A stretch of 32,372 nt of DNA from contig JAGQQE010000021.1 in the NCBI GenBank assembly GCA_020426345.1, positions 1 through 32,372 of the forward strand. The letters are read 5' to 3'. Under the pieces are notes generated by a model. It searched no databases, was not told the origin of the DNA, and was given only the letters and a program-made list of their open reading frames with translations. This document shows, one piece after another, positions 1-7,321 of this stretch (the stretch's first letter is position 1; each line of letters begins with the position of its first letter). Origin of the DNA: Planctomycetaceae bacterium (GTDB taxonomy: Bacteria > Planctomycetota > Planctomycetia > Planctomycetales > Planctomycetaceae). A program made the translations under genes and the position numbers.

Positions 1-69
1 CCAGGAAGCAACGCGCCCACCGGCCCACCGGTGTTGCGGCATAAAAGTAAGCGCCCGGTGAGGGGCATT

Positions 70-675
70 CTAATCGTCTGAACAGCGTTGTCGTTCGAGT
101 TTTCGACGTTCTGCGATCTTCCGGCGGTGTTGGGGGTGTGAGGCGAGCCAGGTGTTTGGCAGCAGGGACTCGAGAGGGGCTCCGAGCGGAAGCTGAATCA
201 GCACGTCTTTGAGCCAGGCCCAGGGTTCCACGAGGTTGGCTTTGCAGCTGGCGATCATCGAGATGAGAATGGCAGCGCGGTGGCCGGCCGGTTTGCTGCC
301 GACGAACATCCAGTTCTTGCGACCGATGGCGACGGGACGCATGGCTCGTTGGGACGCGTTGTTGTCAATCGACAAGTCACCGTCGTCAAGAGAGCGATTC
401 AGCGCGGTCCATTGATTGAGCGTGTACGTCGTCGCTTTGCCCGACAGGCTTTCGGGAAGGAACACTTCGGCGTCGAGCTATGTCTTCAGATCGTTCAGCA
501 GCAGACGTGAGTGCTCTTCGCGCAGCAGCTGGCGTTCAGCAGCAGCCGACAGGTCGCGAGTCTCGGTTTTCACTTGGTACAGTTTGTCGATCACGGCCAG
601 CACATGAGAAGCGCGAGCCAGCTTCTTCGCGAGCCTTGTGCCAGTAGCGACGACAGTGCGTCCAGAAGGCCACTT
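70..675 (-). pseudogene. IS66 transposase (TnpC) C-terminal remnant, frameshifted and with an internal stop
   Basis: Two stretches in the same minus frame match the IS66 transposase core. One contains LAVIDKLYQ and LLREEHSRLLL. The other contains LSIDNNASQRAMRP followed by GRKNWMFVGS, the conserved end of the catalytic domain. A TAG at 478-480 separates them, and the frame resumes immediately afterwards. A frameshift near 610-620 separates this piece from the CRRYWHKA segment upstream. The N-terminal zinc finger and most of the DDE region are gone, so the gene is dead. Confidence 0.85.
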
Positions 676-1105
676 CTTTGATTGCACAATCTTCAACGGC
701 TGGGCGTGCTTCCAGAAGAATGCCAGGCACGCGACGCGGCGAGCGATCTTCATTCGAGATCCAAATGACGGCTCCACACGGCAGATCAATTTCAACGACG
801 GGCGACGTCAGAACCGTCAACGGGACGAACTCGGGGCCAGAGGAAGAATTCAACTCTTTCGTGCCCGAGCGCCTTTGTGCCTCGGGCTCCCTTCTTCCCG
901 GCAGCTTCCCTTTCGTGGCCAATTTCTGACGCCATCGATAAAACGAATTCGGCGAACCCCCAATCCGCTCACAGAACTCCAACACATTCCGTTCCGATTC
1001 TTGCTGCTCATTAACCCAAGCCGCCCACTGCTCCACCGTAGAATGCTTCGCCACCTGATACCCTCCCGGAAAAATCCAAAAGGTACCAACACCCACAACA
1101 TGCAC
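676..1105 (-). pseudogene. IS66 TnpA-like accessory protein remnant fused to transposase debris
   Basis: The reading frame starts close to the right inverted repeat. It shows the usual IS66 TnpA pattern: an N-terminal helix-turn-helix-like segment (residues about 20-65, ending SFYRWRQKL) and the C-terminal motif VEIDLPCGAVIWI at about 104-116. Soon after that motif the frame runs directly into a piece of the large transposase (EVAFWTHCRRYWHKA, about 144-158), although tnpB and the start of tnpC should lie between them. This marks an internal deletion. The frame is then lost near base 615. No product is expected to be functional. Confidence 0.75.
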
Positions 1106-1121
1106 TTCGCCGGGCGCTTAC

Positions 1122-1175
1122 GTTTTAACGTCTCCTGCTCGAGCCCGTCCCGTTTTTCGCAACGCTGTTAACAGC
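1122..1175 (+). repeat. Dispersed palindromic repeat, copy A (right half only)
   Basis: Immediately outside the IS66 right end the sequence reads GTTTTAACGTCTCCTGC, then a GAGCC...GTCCCGTTTTTC arm. This matches the right half of the complete copies at 12626 and 18178 (GTTTTGGTGTCTCCTGC, then GAGCCAGTCCCGTTTTTC). No left half is visible to the left of base 47. The element therefore either landed in the loop of the repeat and lost the other side, or arose with a deletion. Confidence 0.6.
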
Positions 1176-1249
1176 CTGTTGGCTTGAATTCACTCCCGTT
1201 TGCGCTCACTGCCATCAGGTCAGGCCCGTTGCAACGAGCGGCCTGCTGT

Positions 1250-1290
1250 CAAACAGAAAAGCCCAGCCGCAGAGAACTACGGTTGGGCTT
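1250..1290 (-). terminator. Rho-independent terminator of the 1376-1777 gene
   Basis: On the minus strand, AAGCCCAACCG and CGGCTGGGCTT form an 11-bp stem with one mismatch and a loop of about 10 bases. It is followed by TTTTCTGTTT. It lies about 85 bases past the stop of the minus-strand gene, with the right polarity. Confidence 0.7.
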
Positions 1291-1375
1291 CTGGTTTCTT
1301 GTCTGCTTCTGCTCTTACCAGCTTCTGCGTGCCTGATTTCTCATCAGGGCCGCGTATCTTCGCTGTGCAATTCAG

Positions 1376-1777
1376 TTATTGGATCTGAAGAGCTGCCACC
1401 TGTTTGATGGCGGCGGTTGCAGCGGCTGCGTCACCACCACATGTCTGCAGCAGTTGTCGAGCAGCCAGCAGCAATTCCAGTCCCTGAGCCGGGGCTTGTG
1501 TCACAGCTTCGCTGCGAGCCGGAGCACTCCATGTTCTTGTCGCTCGCTTCTTGCCCGCCCCTACGGGACGACGCTTGCGAACGGTACTGATGCCGAGCTT
1601 CCTTCGTGCATTCGCAAATGCAACCTGGCAGCTGTTTTCGTTCAGCGGTTGCTTTGGGAACTTCTTCCTGAGTTGATCAAGAACTTCCCGACCAGTTAAC
1701 TCTTTGTTCGTCGAGAGCAGATTGCGAATCTCTCTCGCCATATTGAATTCATCACTACTTGCAGCACGCTTGCCCAT
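1376..1777 (-). CDS. Small conserved-type planctomycete protein of unknown function
   Basis: A 133-residue protein. I chose the ATG at 1777 because AGGA lies about five bases upstream; a start at 1846 would add 23 residues without a better ribosome site. Residues about 13-50 (AREIRNLLSTNKELTGREVL, then AFANARRKLG) have the look of small planctomycete proteins in which a helical 'AIRDLL...PEV...L' segment is followed by a winged-helix-like part. A basic linker (VRKRRPVGAGKKR) and a C-terminal helix pair (LLAARQLLQTCGG, AIKQVAALQ) follow. The fold suggests nucleic-acid binding, but I infer this from general appearance and cannot name a function. The gene stands alone, with its own terminator downstream. 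Confidence 0.65.
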   Translation of the reverse strand: MGKRAASSDEFNMAREIRNLLSTNKELTGREVLDQLRKKFPKQPLNENSCQVAFANARRKLGISTVRKRRPVGAGKKRATRTWSAPARSEAVTQAPAQGLELLLAARQLLQTCGGDAAAATAAIKQVAALQIQ

Positions 1778-2152
1778 ATTTCCTAATCCAATCTTTTCAG
1801 GAGACAGTGATTGGCGATTCATACTTGTCAACACCACCCGTCTCACACAAATGTCGCGGTCGGTGTTTTATGATAACCAATGCCGATTGCATTACTATGA
1901 ACAGCCTGCCAAAGCATCGATATCTCCGATTGATTTTCATCTTAGAGATACCGTCGCAACACTTGCAGCCAAAAGGCAGCATGTTTTGCAGATGATTTCA
2001 GGCATGTAGCAGTCGCAGGATGATGGGGATCTCTCTGGATGCAATCGAATCTCGCCGCAGGCGGCGCGGCCAGTTACAGTTCGGAAGTCACCTATATGCA
2101 GCGTCAGCAGAATTTGTACGGCTCTTTCACAAGAGCCCCGACAGTCCACTGA
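1778..2152. other. Intergenic stretch with no convincing gene; one short hairpin
   Basis: The short reading frames here have neither recognisable sequence nor convincing ribosome sites. The only clear structure is a 7-bp stem with a 4-base loop at 2120-2137 (GGCTCTT, TCAC, AAGAGCC). It lies beyond repeat copy B in the direction of the minus-strand response-regulator transcript. No T-tract follows it, so a terminator role is doubtful. Confidence 0.5.
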
Positions 2153-2262
2153 TCAGCCTGTTGAAAAACGGAACTGGCTCGAGCAGGAGACCTCAGAGCA
2201 CGACGGTTTACCGGCGTCCTGCGTGCCTGCCCCGGGTCTTCAACGTCTACTTAGCTTAGACG
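2153..2262 (-). repeat. Dispersed palindromic repeat, copy B
   Basis: Read on the minus strand it begins with a TAAGCTAAG box that includes the stop codon of the response-regulator gene. It continues with GTTGAAGACCCGGG, GGCAGGCACGCAGGACG and the central GGTAAACCGTCGTG, and closes with TCTCCTGCTCGAGCCAGTTC then CGTTTTTCAACAGGCTG. The outer arms pair (GTTGAA with TTCAAC, CGCAGGA with TCCTGC), giving a long imperfect hairpin of about 110 bases. The small first stem seen in copies C and D is weaker here. Confidence 0.75.
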
Positions 2263-2831
2263 TTTACGATTTCATCCCGAATCAAGGGTGTTCGAAATTC
2301 CAGACCCAGATCAGGGCAGGCGATTTCCAGGAACGGGGCACGCTGTGTTTCCGGGGAATTGCTCTTTGGGTTGATTACCTTGATCACCATGTTGGGCAGG
2401 TCGCCGAGTGACGAGACGGCAGTCGCAAGCCGATCAACGATCTGTCCCTTCATGAATCGACGCAATGAAACGCCTCGGGCAATTCGGAACAGTAAATCAG
2501 AAGCGGGAGCATCCTTGTCGATGAATTCCATCGCGAGGATATGTTCGGACTGACCGCAGTCCGCCTGGGTTGCTCCTGACAACATGAACCGCAGGATTTC
2601 GGGATGTGCTTCTGCAACCTGAGTGAGCAGGGAATCCCCTCGCAGTCCAGGCATATTCAGATCAGAGACGATGACGTCAAATCCAAGCCGGTCGATTAGC
2701 TCCAGCGCCGCAAATCCATCTTCGATGTAATGAACATCCCATTGAGGATTGCTTCGACGCACAATGCGTCGAATAGCATTAAGCCATGCAGGATCGTCAT
2801 CGACGAACAGAACCCTTAACACATCAGTCAT
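2256..2831 (-). CDS. Response regulator, receiver domain plus probable truncated HDOD domain
   Basis: A 191-residue protein. I chose the ATG at 2831 because GAGGAAA lies seven bases upstream. The receiver spans about 5-125, with acidic pocket D11-D13, phosphoacceptor D57 (SDLNMPG), S85 and K106 (FIDKD). After it, IVDRLATAVSSLGDLPNM resembles the linker and first helix that introduce HDOD domains in receiver-HDOD proteins. Only about 35 more residues follow, instead of the roughly 200 of that domain, and repeat copy B begins at the stop codon. I infer a truncation of the 3' part, perhaps linked to the repeat. A phosphate-accepting receiver without an output domain could still act as a phosphate sink. 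It is divergent from the signalling run on the plus strand. Confidence 0.8.
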   Translation of the reverse strand: MTDVLRVLFVDDDPAWLNAIRRIVRRSNPQWDVHYIEDGFAALELIDRLGFDVIVSDLNMPGLRGDSLLTQVAEAHPEILRFMLSGATQADCGQSEHILAMEFIDKDAPASDLLFRIARGVSLRRFMKGQIVDRLATAVSSLGDLPNMVIKVINPKSNSPETQRAPFLEIACPDLGLEFRTPLIRDEIVNV

Positions 2832-3142
2832 GACTGTTTCCTCTCGATTAAGTGTCATTGAGTTACATATGGCGCACTCAATCCGTTCGAGTAAGAACAA
2901 TGACCATCCGAGTCAGAACAAGGTTGTCTGTTTCAACTGTAGATTGCGTAAATGCACTTGAGTCACAAATTCAATGAATTGTGAATTTGACAGGCGAGTC
3001 ACATAAGCCATGCTTCAGCGGCAGCAAAGATGCACCCCGAAAAGTAGTTCGGGATTCCCCTCGGTTACTGCATGCTTTCGTACGCGTAATTACTGACGCG
3101 TATCCACAACAGTCCATGAACCACGCAGACATTGGGGGCAAC
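2832..3142. promoter_or_regulatory. Divergent promoter region of the signalling island
   Basis: This 311-base spacer separates the minus-strand response regulator from the plus-strand MerR-receiver gene and must hold promoters for both. An imperfect 22-base dyad at 2963-2984 has outer arms TCACAA and TTGTGA. GAGTCACA occurs twice, at about 2960 and 2995. Either could bind the neighbouring HTH-receiver protein. No well-supported -35/-10 pair was identified. Confidence 0.4.
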
Positions 3143-3766
3143 ATGATGCGAAAGAAACAGGTTCTGACGAGCGGTGAAGTCGCCAAACTTTGTAACGTGA
3201 ACTTTCGCACTGTCCTTCGATGGATTGAGCGCGGGGAATTACCCGCCTACAAACTTCCAGGGAGGGGAGATAACCGCATTCGTGTGGATGACTTCATTGA
3301 ATTCGCTTCACAGCACCACATGCCGGTGCCGGCAGAGTTTCAGCCCATGCCTCGTCATGCACTGGTTGTTGATGACGAGCCCCACATGGCCCGAAGCATC
3401 CGACGTGTCCTGACGCGGGAAGGCTTCGACGTAAAAGTGGCAGCCGATGGATTCCGCGCAGGAGTTTATCTGGGCACATATCGGCCGGCGATCGTGACGC
3501 TCGACCTGCAAATGCCAGGACTGTCCGGCTTCGATGTTCTGTCATTCGTTCGGCAGATGTCCGGCAAAGAACAGGTTCGAATTCTGGTGGTTTCCGGGAT
3601 GGACAACGCCAGCCTTGATCGGGCAATGACCGCAGGGGCCGATGCTGTACTGCCGAAGCCGTTTGACAACGATCAGCTGATCGAAAAGGTCAGGGAACTG
3701 CTGAGCGACGATTTCAGCGCAGCCCACTCATCTGCTGAGGTCGCAGAGCCTGCGACAGGGCGTTGA
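3143..3766 (+). CDS. MerR/excisionase-type HTH fused to a receiver domain (DNA-binding response regulator)
   Basis: A 207-residue protein. I took the ATG at 3143, with GGGGG five bases upstream; the open frame extends to 2981, but that part looks non-coding. Residues about 6-55 form a MerR/excisionase-like helix-turn-helix (LTSGEVAKLCNVNFRTVLRWIERGELPAYKLPG has this signature). A short linker follows, then a receiver at about 72-190 with D77-D78, phosphoacceptor D121 (TLDLQMPG), S151 and K172 (LPKPF). Placing the HTH before the receiver is the reverse of the OmpR/NarL order. The H-NOX gene starts 43 bases downstream, so co-transcription is likely. It would act as the transcriptional output of the kinases encoded just after it. 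Confidence 0.88.
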   Translation: MMRKKQVLTSGEVAKLCNVNFRTVLRWIERGELPAYKLPGRGDNRIRVDDFIEFASQHHMPVPAEFQPMPRHALVVDDEPHMARSIRRVLTREGFDVKVAADGFRAGVYLGTYRPAIVTLDLQMPGLSGFDVLSFVRQMSGKEQVRILVVSGMDNASLDRAMTAGADAVLPKPFDNDQLIEKVRELLSDDFSAAHSSAEVAEPATGR

Positions 3767-3809
3767 TTTTAAACCGTAAGCCGTTGACCGCGCACAGGAG
3801 AATCCGGCG

Positions 3810-4355
3810 ATGAAGGGGATTGTATTCACACTGTTAAATGAGCTCGTTGAAAAGCAATTCGGTCTGGCGATGTGGGACGCTGTGCTGATGGATTCTGGTG
3901 AGTCCGGTATCTATACGGCGGCCGCCTCTTATCCTGATCAGTCAATTCTGAATCTGGTGATGTCACTTTCTGCCAGGTCAGGACTGCCGCCCGATGACCT
4001 GATTCGCGCGTTCGGAACTTACATGGTCTCCGGATTTGCAGAACAGTATCCGGACTTCTTCCCTCCCGGTATATCTGCCAAAGAACTTCTGATGTCCGTT
4101 CAGGGGATTATCCACGTAGAAGTGAAGAAGCTCTTTCCCGATGCGATCCTTCCACAGTTCGAATATGAGGATACATCGCCGACGACGCTCACCATGAAGT
4201 ATCGTTCTCCACGCTCCCTCTGTGTGCTGGCAGAGGGACTGATTGATGGGACGGGCACTTTCTTTGGTGAGAAGATCAGCCGCGAGCATTCTCAATGCGT
4301 CAAAAGAGGTGATCGGTTCTGCCAGTTTGACCTGACATTTGGAGGGCGAACATGA
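3810..4355 (+). CDS. H-NOX (heme-nitric oxide/oxygen binding) sensor protein
   Basis: A 181-residue stand-alone H-NOX domain; AGGAGA lies about eight bases before the ATG. The numbering coincides with the Thermoanaerobacter reference protein: proximal heme ligand H102 (IIHVEVKKLFP), P115, and the heme-propionate motif Y131-S133-R135 (YRSPR). Position 140, a tyrosine in O2-binding members, is leucine here, and position 74 is serine. This points to a NO-selective, O2-excluding pocket. C138, H160, C163 and C171 match the Cys3-His zinc/redox site described in gamma-proteobacterial H-NOX proteins. Its stop overlaps the start of the next kinase by four bases (ATGA), which is strong context for H-NOX control of that kinase. 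Cytosolic; regulation beyond the operon is not visible. Confidence 0.95.
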   Translation: MKGIVFTLLNELVEKQFGLAMWDAVLMDSGESGIYTAAASYPDQSILNLVMSLSARSGLPPDDLIRAFGTYMVSGFAEQYPDFFPPGISAKELLMSVQGIIHVEVKKLFPDAILPQFEYEDTSPTTLTMKYRSPRSLCVLAEGLIDGTGTFFGEKISREHSQCVKRGDRFCQFDLTFGGRT

Positions 4356-5443
4356 ACGAAGCACAGCCCCTGCCAGATGCAGGCTGCAATTCGAAGGACG
4401 TGATTGACCTGGACACCATCGATCCAGCGGTCATTAATTCGGACGTCATTATGCGTTCACTGAATCGTGAACGTCAGGCACGAAAACAGGCGGAACGCCT
4501 GCTGGAGGACAGATCCCGCGAACTGTACACGGCCAGGCAGGAGATTGAACAACAGTACCAGTCGCTCATGCTGACGCAGAGCCAGCTTGTTCATGCCGAA
4601 AAGATGGCATCGATTGGTCAACTTGCGGCGGGCATCGCACACGAGATCAACAATCCCATTGGCTTTGTCACAAGTAACCTGCAGACACTGCAGGACTATT
4701 CGCGCGTGTTCCTTGAGCTACTGAACCTTTACCAGCAGCTCGACAACGCCTGTGCCACAACTGACGCAGGCGAAATCGTTCGCCTCCGACAGGCAATTGC
4801 CGATCTGAGGGACCGGGAAGATCCCGATTACATCATGGATGATCTTGGTTCCCTGCTGGATGAGTCTCAGGATGGGCTGAAGCGTGTGCGGGAGATTGTC
4901 CAGAATCTGAAGAGCTTCGTACATCTCGGTGACACAGAGGAACAGTTTGCGGATCTGAACGAGAACATCGAAGCGACGCTGAAGGTCGTCTGGAACGAGC
5001 TCAAGTACAAGTGTCGTGTCGAAAAGCGGCTGGCCAGTATCCCTCGAATTCGCTGCTTCGCGAGTGAACTCAATCAGGTATTCATGAACCTGCTGGTCAA
5101 TGCTGCTCAGGCGATTGAAGATCAGGGAGTCATAACAATCAGCACCGAGAGCACAGATCAGGAAGTCATTGTGAGAATCAGTGATACCGGGTGTGGTATT
5201 TCGGAAGACGTGCGCAGGAAACTGTTTACTCCGTTCTTTACCACAAAACCTGTGGGCAAAGGTACGGGGCTGGGACTGTCTATTTCCTGGGGGATTGTGA
5301 AGAAACATCGCGGAACCATCGAAGTGGACAGCGAGCCTGGTCAGGGGACGACATTTTCAATTCGTCTTCCCATGTCTGAACCTCAGTCCGGTGGAAATGA
5401 TTCAGAGAGTCGATGCGTCACGGGAGTTGCTGATGACAACTGA
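4352..5443 (+). CDS. Soluble sensor histidine kinase 1, probable H-NOX partner (HnoK-like)
   Basis: A 363-residue protein without membrane segments. Residues about 35-80 are a charged heptad-like coiled coil. The HisKA H-box follows with H97 (AHEINNP). The dimerisation/linker region is long (about 110-235), with LKSFVHLG near 186-193. The ATP-binding domain shows N250 in the N-box (NQVFMNLLVNAAQAI), D278-G280 (SDTGCGI), the F-box (FTPFFTTKP) and G302-G308 (GKGTGLGL). It has no sensory domain of its own, consistent with an H-NOX protein acting as its sensor in trans. The start overlaps the H-NOX stop. It is closely similar to the next gene throughout, so the pair arose by tandem duplication. 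Confidence 0.93.
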   Translation: MNEAQPLPDAGCNSKDVIDLDTIDPAVINSDVIMRSLNRERQARKQAERLLEDRSRELYTARQEIEQQYQSLMLTQSQLVHAEKMASIGQLAAGIAHEINNPIGFVTSNLQTLQDYSRVFLELLNLYQQLDNACATTDAGEIVRLRQAIADLRDREDPDYIMDDLGSLLDESQDGLKRVREIVQNLKSFVHLGDTEEQFADLNENIEATLKVVWNELKYKCRVEKRLASIPRIRCFASELNQVFMNLLVNAAQAIEDQGVITISTESTDQEVIVRISDTGCGISEDVRRKLFTPFFTTKPVGKGTGLGLSISWGIVKKHRGTIEVDSEPGQGTTFSIRLPMSEPQSGGNDSESRCVTGVADDN

Positions 5444-6404
5444 AGCCACTATTTCTCCCAGTGCTGTTCAGCTGGCAGAAAAAGAACGCAGCGCCAGACT
5501 CAGAGCCGAACGATACCTGGAAGGAAAATCGCTCGCGCTGAACATGGCGAAGGAAGAACTGCGCGAACAGCACGAAGCGCTGAAACAAGCCCAGTCTGCT
5601 CTGCTTCATTCCGAAAAGATGGCTTCTATTGGTCAGTTAGCCGCCGGGGTCGCTCACGAAATCAACAACCCGATCGGGTTTGTGACGAGCAATCTTTGCA
5701 CCCTGACTGAGTACGTAAGCGTCTTCAAGGACTTACTGAACCACTATCGTCAGCTCGAAGATGCAGTAGACAGTGGTAATCTTGACGCGGCACGGGAACT
5801 GCTGCCTTCTATTCAGGGCATTCGCGAAACTGAAGACCTTGGCTACATCTCCGATGATGCCGGCGACCTGTTGAACGAAAGTAAAGACGGTCTGGAACGC
5901 GTTGCTGAAATTGTGAGAAACCTGAAGAGCTTCGTTCGACTTGGGGAAAGCGGAGAACAGACCGCCGACATCCACGAGGGTCTGGAATCAACACTGAAGG
6001 TCGTGTGGAACGAATTGAAGTACAAGTGTGAAGTCCGGAAGCAGTTCGGTGACGTACCGAGGATCCTGTGCTATGCCAGTGAACTCAATCAGGTCTTCAT
6101 GAATCTGTTCACCAATGCTGCACAGGCCATCACAGAAAAGGGCACGATTCTGATTGAGACCTTTACTGAAGGAGACGAGGTCGTCGTTCAGATCAGTGAC
6201 GATGGTTGTGGAATTCCCGAGGAGAACGTGGGGCAGTTGTTCAATCCGTTTTTCACGACCAAGCCTGTCGGCAGTGGTACAGGATTAGGGCTGTCGGTCT
6301 CGTGGGGCATCATTCAGAAACACAATGGAACAATCGAAGTCCAAAGCAAGGTGGGCCTGGGGACTACGTTTACGATCAGGTTGCCCATTCGACGGGCCAC
6401 CTGA
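5433..6404 (+). CDS. Soluble sensor histidine kinase 2, tandem paralogue of kinase 1
   Basis: A 323-residue protein when started at the ATG at 5433 (GGGAG eight bases upstream, 11-base overlap with the previous gene). An in-frame ATG at 5391 is possible. It has a coiled coil at about 12-58, H75 (AHEINNP), an N-box (NQVFMNLFTNAAQAI), G1 (SDDGCGI), an F-box (FNPFFTTKP) and G2 (GSGTGLGL). Whole blocks are identical to kinase 1, for example KMASIGQLAAG, NPIGFVTSNL and KVVWNELKYKC. The coiled coil and the loop after the H-box differ most, which suggests different sensory partners or different receivers. Both kinases keep all catalytic residues. Either may pair with H-NOX, or they may form heterodimers; the sequence cannot decide. 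Confidence 0.92.
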   Translation: MTTEATISPSAVQLAEKERSARLRAERYLEGKSLALNMAKEELREQHEALKQAQSALLHSEKMASIGQLAAGVAHEINNPIGFVTSNLCTLTEYVSVFKDLLNHYRQLEDAVDSGNLDAARELLPSIQGIRETEDLGYISDDAGDLLNESKDGLERVAEIVRNLKSFVRLGESGEQTADIHEGLESTLKVVWNELKYKCEVRKQFGDVPRILCYASELNQVFMNLFTNAAQAITEKGTILIETFTEGDEVVVQISDDGCGIPEENVGQLFNPFFTTKPVGSGTGLGLSVSWGIIQKHNGTIEVQSKVGLGTTFTIRLPIRRAT

Positions 6405-6434
6405 ATTTCTTTGGCATGTTCGAGGAAGTCAACG

Positions 6435-7232
6435 ATGGAACAGAAAACGATTCTTTGTGTTGACGATGAACCCGGCATTCTTTCGGCGTTGAAAAGACTG
6501 CTGCGTCGTGAGCCCTATCGCCTTTTGACTGCGAGCAGTGGTGAGGAGGCGCTGCAGGTATTTGCCAGTGAAAAGATCCATTTGATTGTTTCCGATCATC
6601 GCATGCCCGGCATGACGGGGACCGAACTACTTTCAGAGATTCAGAAGATCAGCCCGGAAACCGTCCGTGTGGTGCTGTCGGGTTATGCAGATGCAGCCGC
6701 GATTGTCGAAGCGATTAACCGCGGACATATTTTTCGTTTTCTGGGCAAGCCGTGGAGTGATGAAGAACTGAAAGCGAACATCCGCGCCTGTCTGGAGCAG
6801 TATGACCTGATCGCCCATAACAGATCACTGACGCACGAGCTTGCAGAGCGTAATGAGCAGCTTCGGCGACTCTCTGAGCAGCAGCAGAGTCTGATCGAAG
6901 AAAGAACCCGGTCCCTGCAGATGGCGCAGGAAGTCGTTCAGGCTCTGCCCATGCCAATTATCGGTGTCAGCGTTGACGGGCTCATTGCCCTTGTGAATTC
7001 AGAAGCCAACAGCCTGTTGAATTTCCCGATGGGAACGTCGGTGCAGGAAGCGTTTCCGGAGAATCTGGCCACGGCAGTGTCAGAATCTGTTCGCCTTGGG
7101 TCGAGCCGAAAAGTTTATGTTCGCACCGAAGTCTCCGGACAATCAGTTCAGGCATCCGTCGTTCCACTCATGCATGGTCACGACGTCCGGGGGAGTCTTG
7201 TGCTGATGGAATTGTGTCCCTGCACAGTGTGA
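6435..7232 (+). CDS. Response regulator: receiver, coiled coil and PAS-like domain
   Basis: A 265-residue protein. I chose the ATG at 6435 because GAGGAAG lies about seven bases upstream. The receiver spans 4-120, with D10-D11, phosphoacceptor D54 (SDHRMPG), S82 and K105 (LGKPW). A helical linker (about 125-170, rich in E, Q and R) leads to a PAS-like fold (about 175-262, with PMPIIGVSVDG and LVNSEANSLL). There is no DNA-binding, GGDEF, EAL or kinase output. Such receiver-PAS proteins may relay phosphate-dependent state to a partner; here that is inference. The gene follows kinase 2 by 30 bases and the receiver closely resembles that of the next gene, so both are probable targets of the paired kinases. 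Confidence 0.88.
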   Translation: MEQKTILCVDDEPGILSALKRLLRREPYRLLTASSGEEALQVFASEKIHLIVSDHRMPGMTGTELLSEIQKISPETVRVVLSGYADAAAIVEAINRGHIFRFLGKPWSDEELKANIRACLEQYDLIAHNRSLTHELAERNEQLRRLSEQQQSLIEERTRSLQMAQEVVQALPMPIIGVSVDGLIALVNSEANSLLNFPMGTSVQEAFPENLATAVSESVRLGSSRKVYVRTEVSGQSVQASVVPLMHGHDVRGSLVLMELCPCTV

Positions 7233-7321
7233 AGAATTCTAAAAACGGCACGGAACGCGCGATGGTGATCAGACAGCGGGACGAATTCCTTCCGCATGGC
7301 ATTTCTTGAGGAACCAGAGCC

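Larger units (their letters stand above)
47..1121 (-). mobile_element. Decayed IS66-family insertion sequence
   Basis: The ends carry a 12-base perfect inverted repeat, GTAAGCGCCCGG at 47-58 and its reverse complement at 1110-1121. Between them, on the minus strand, lie pieces of an IS66 accessory protein and of the IS66 transposase. The length is about 1.08 kb, against roughly 2.5 kb for a complete IS66 element, so tnpB and much of tnpC are missing. The flanking octamers (39-46 and 1122-1129) do not match as a target duplication. The right end abuts a half copy of the dispersed palindromic repeat. The element cannot move itself; it could at most be mobilised in trans through its ends. Confidence 0.85.

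Noticed and set aside
1-46. A matching left half of the dispersed repeat outside the IS66 element
   Set aside because: The bases left of the inverted repeat show no GTTGAAA arm or CAGGA stem, so copy A is reported as a half copy only.
2120-2137. Hairpin with 7-bp stem as a terminator for the response regulator
   Set aside because: No T-tract follows on the minus strand, and the larger repeat B comes first, so I list it only as a structure.
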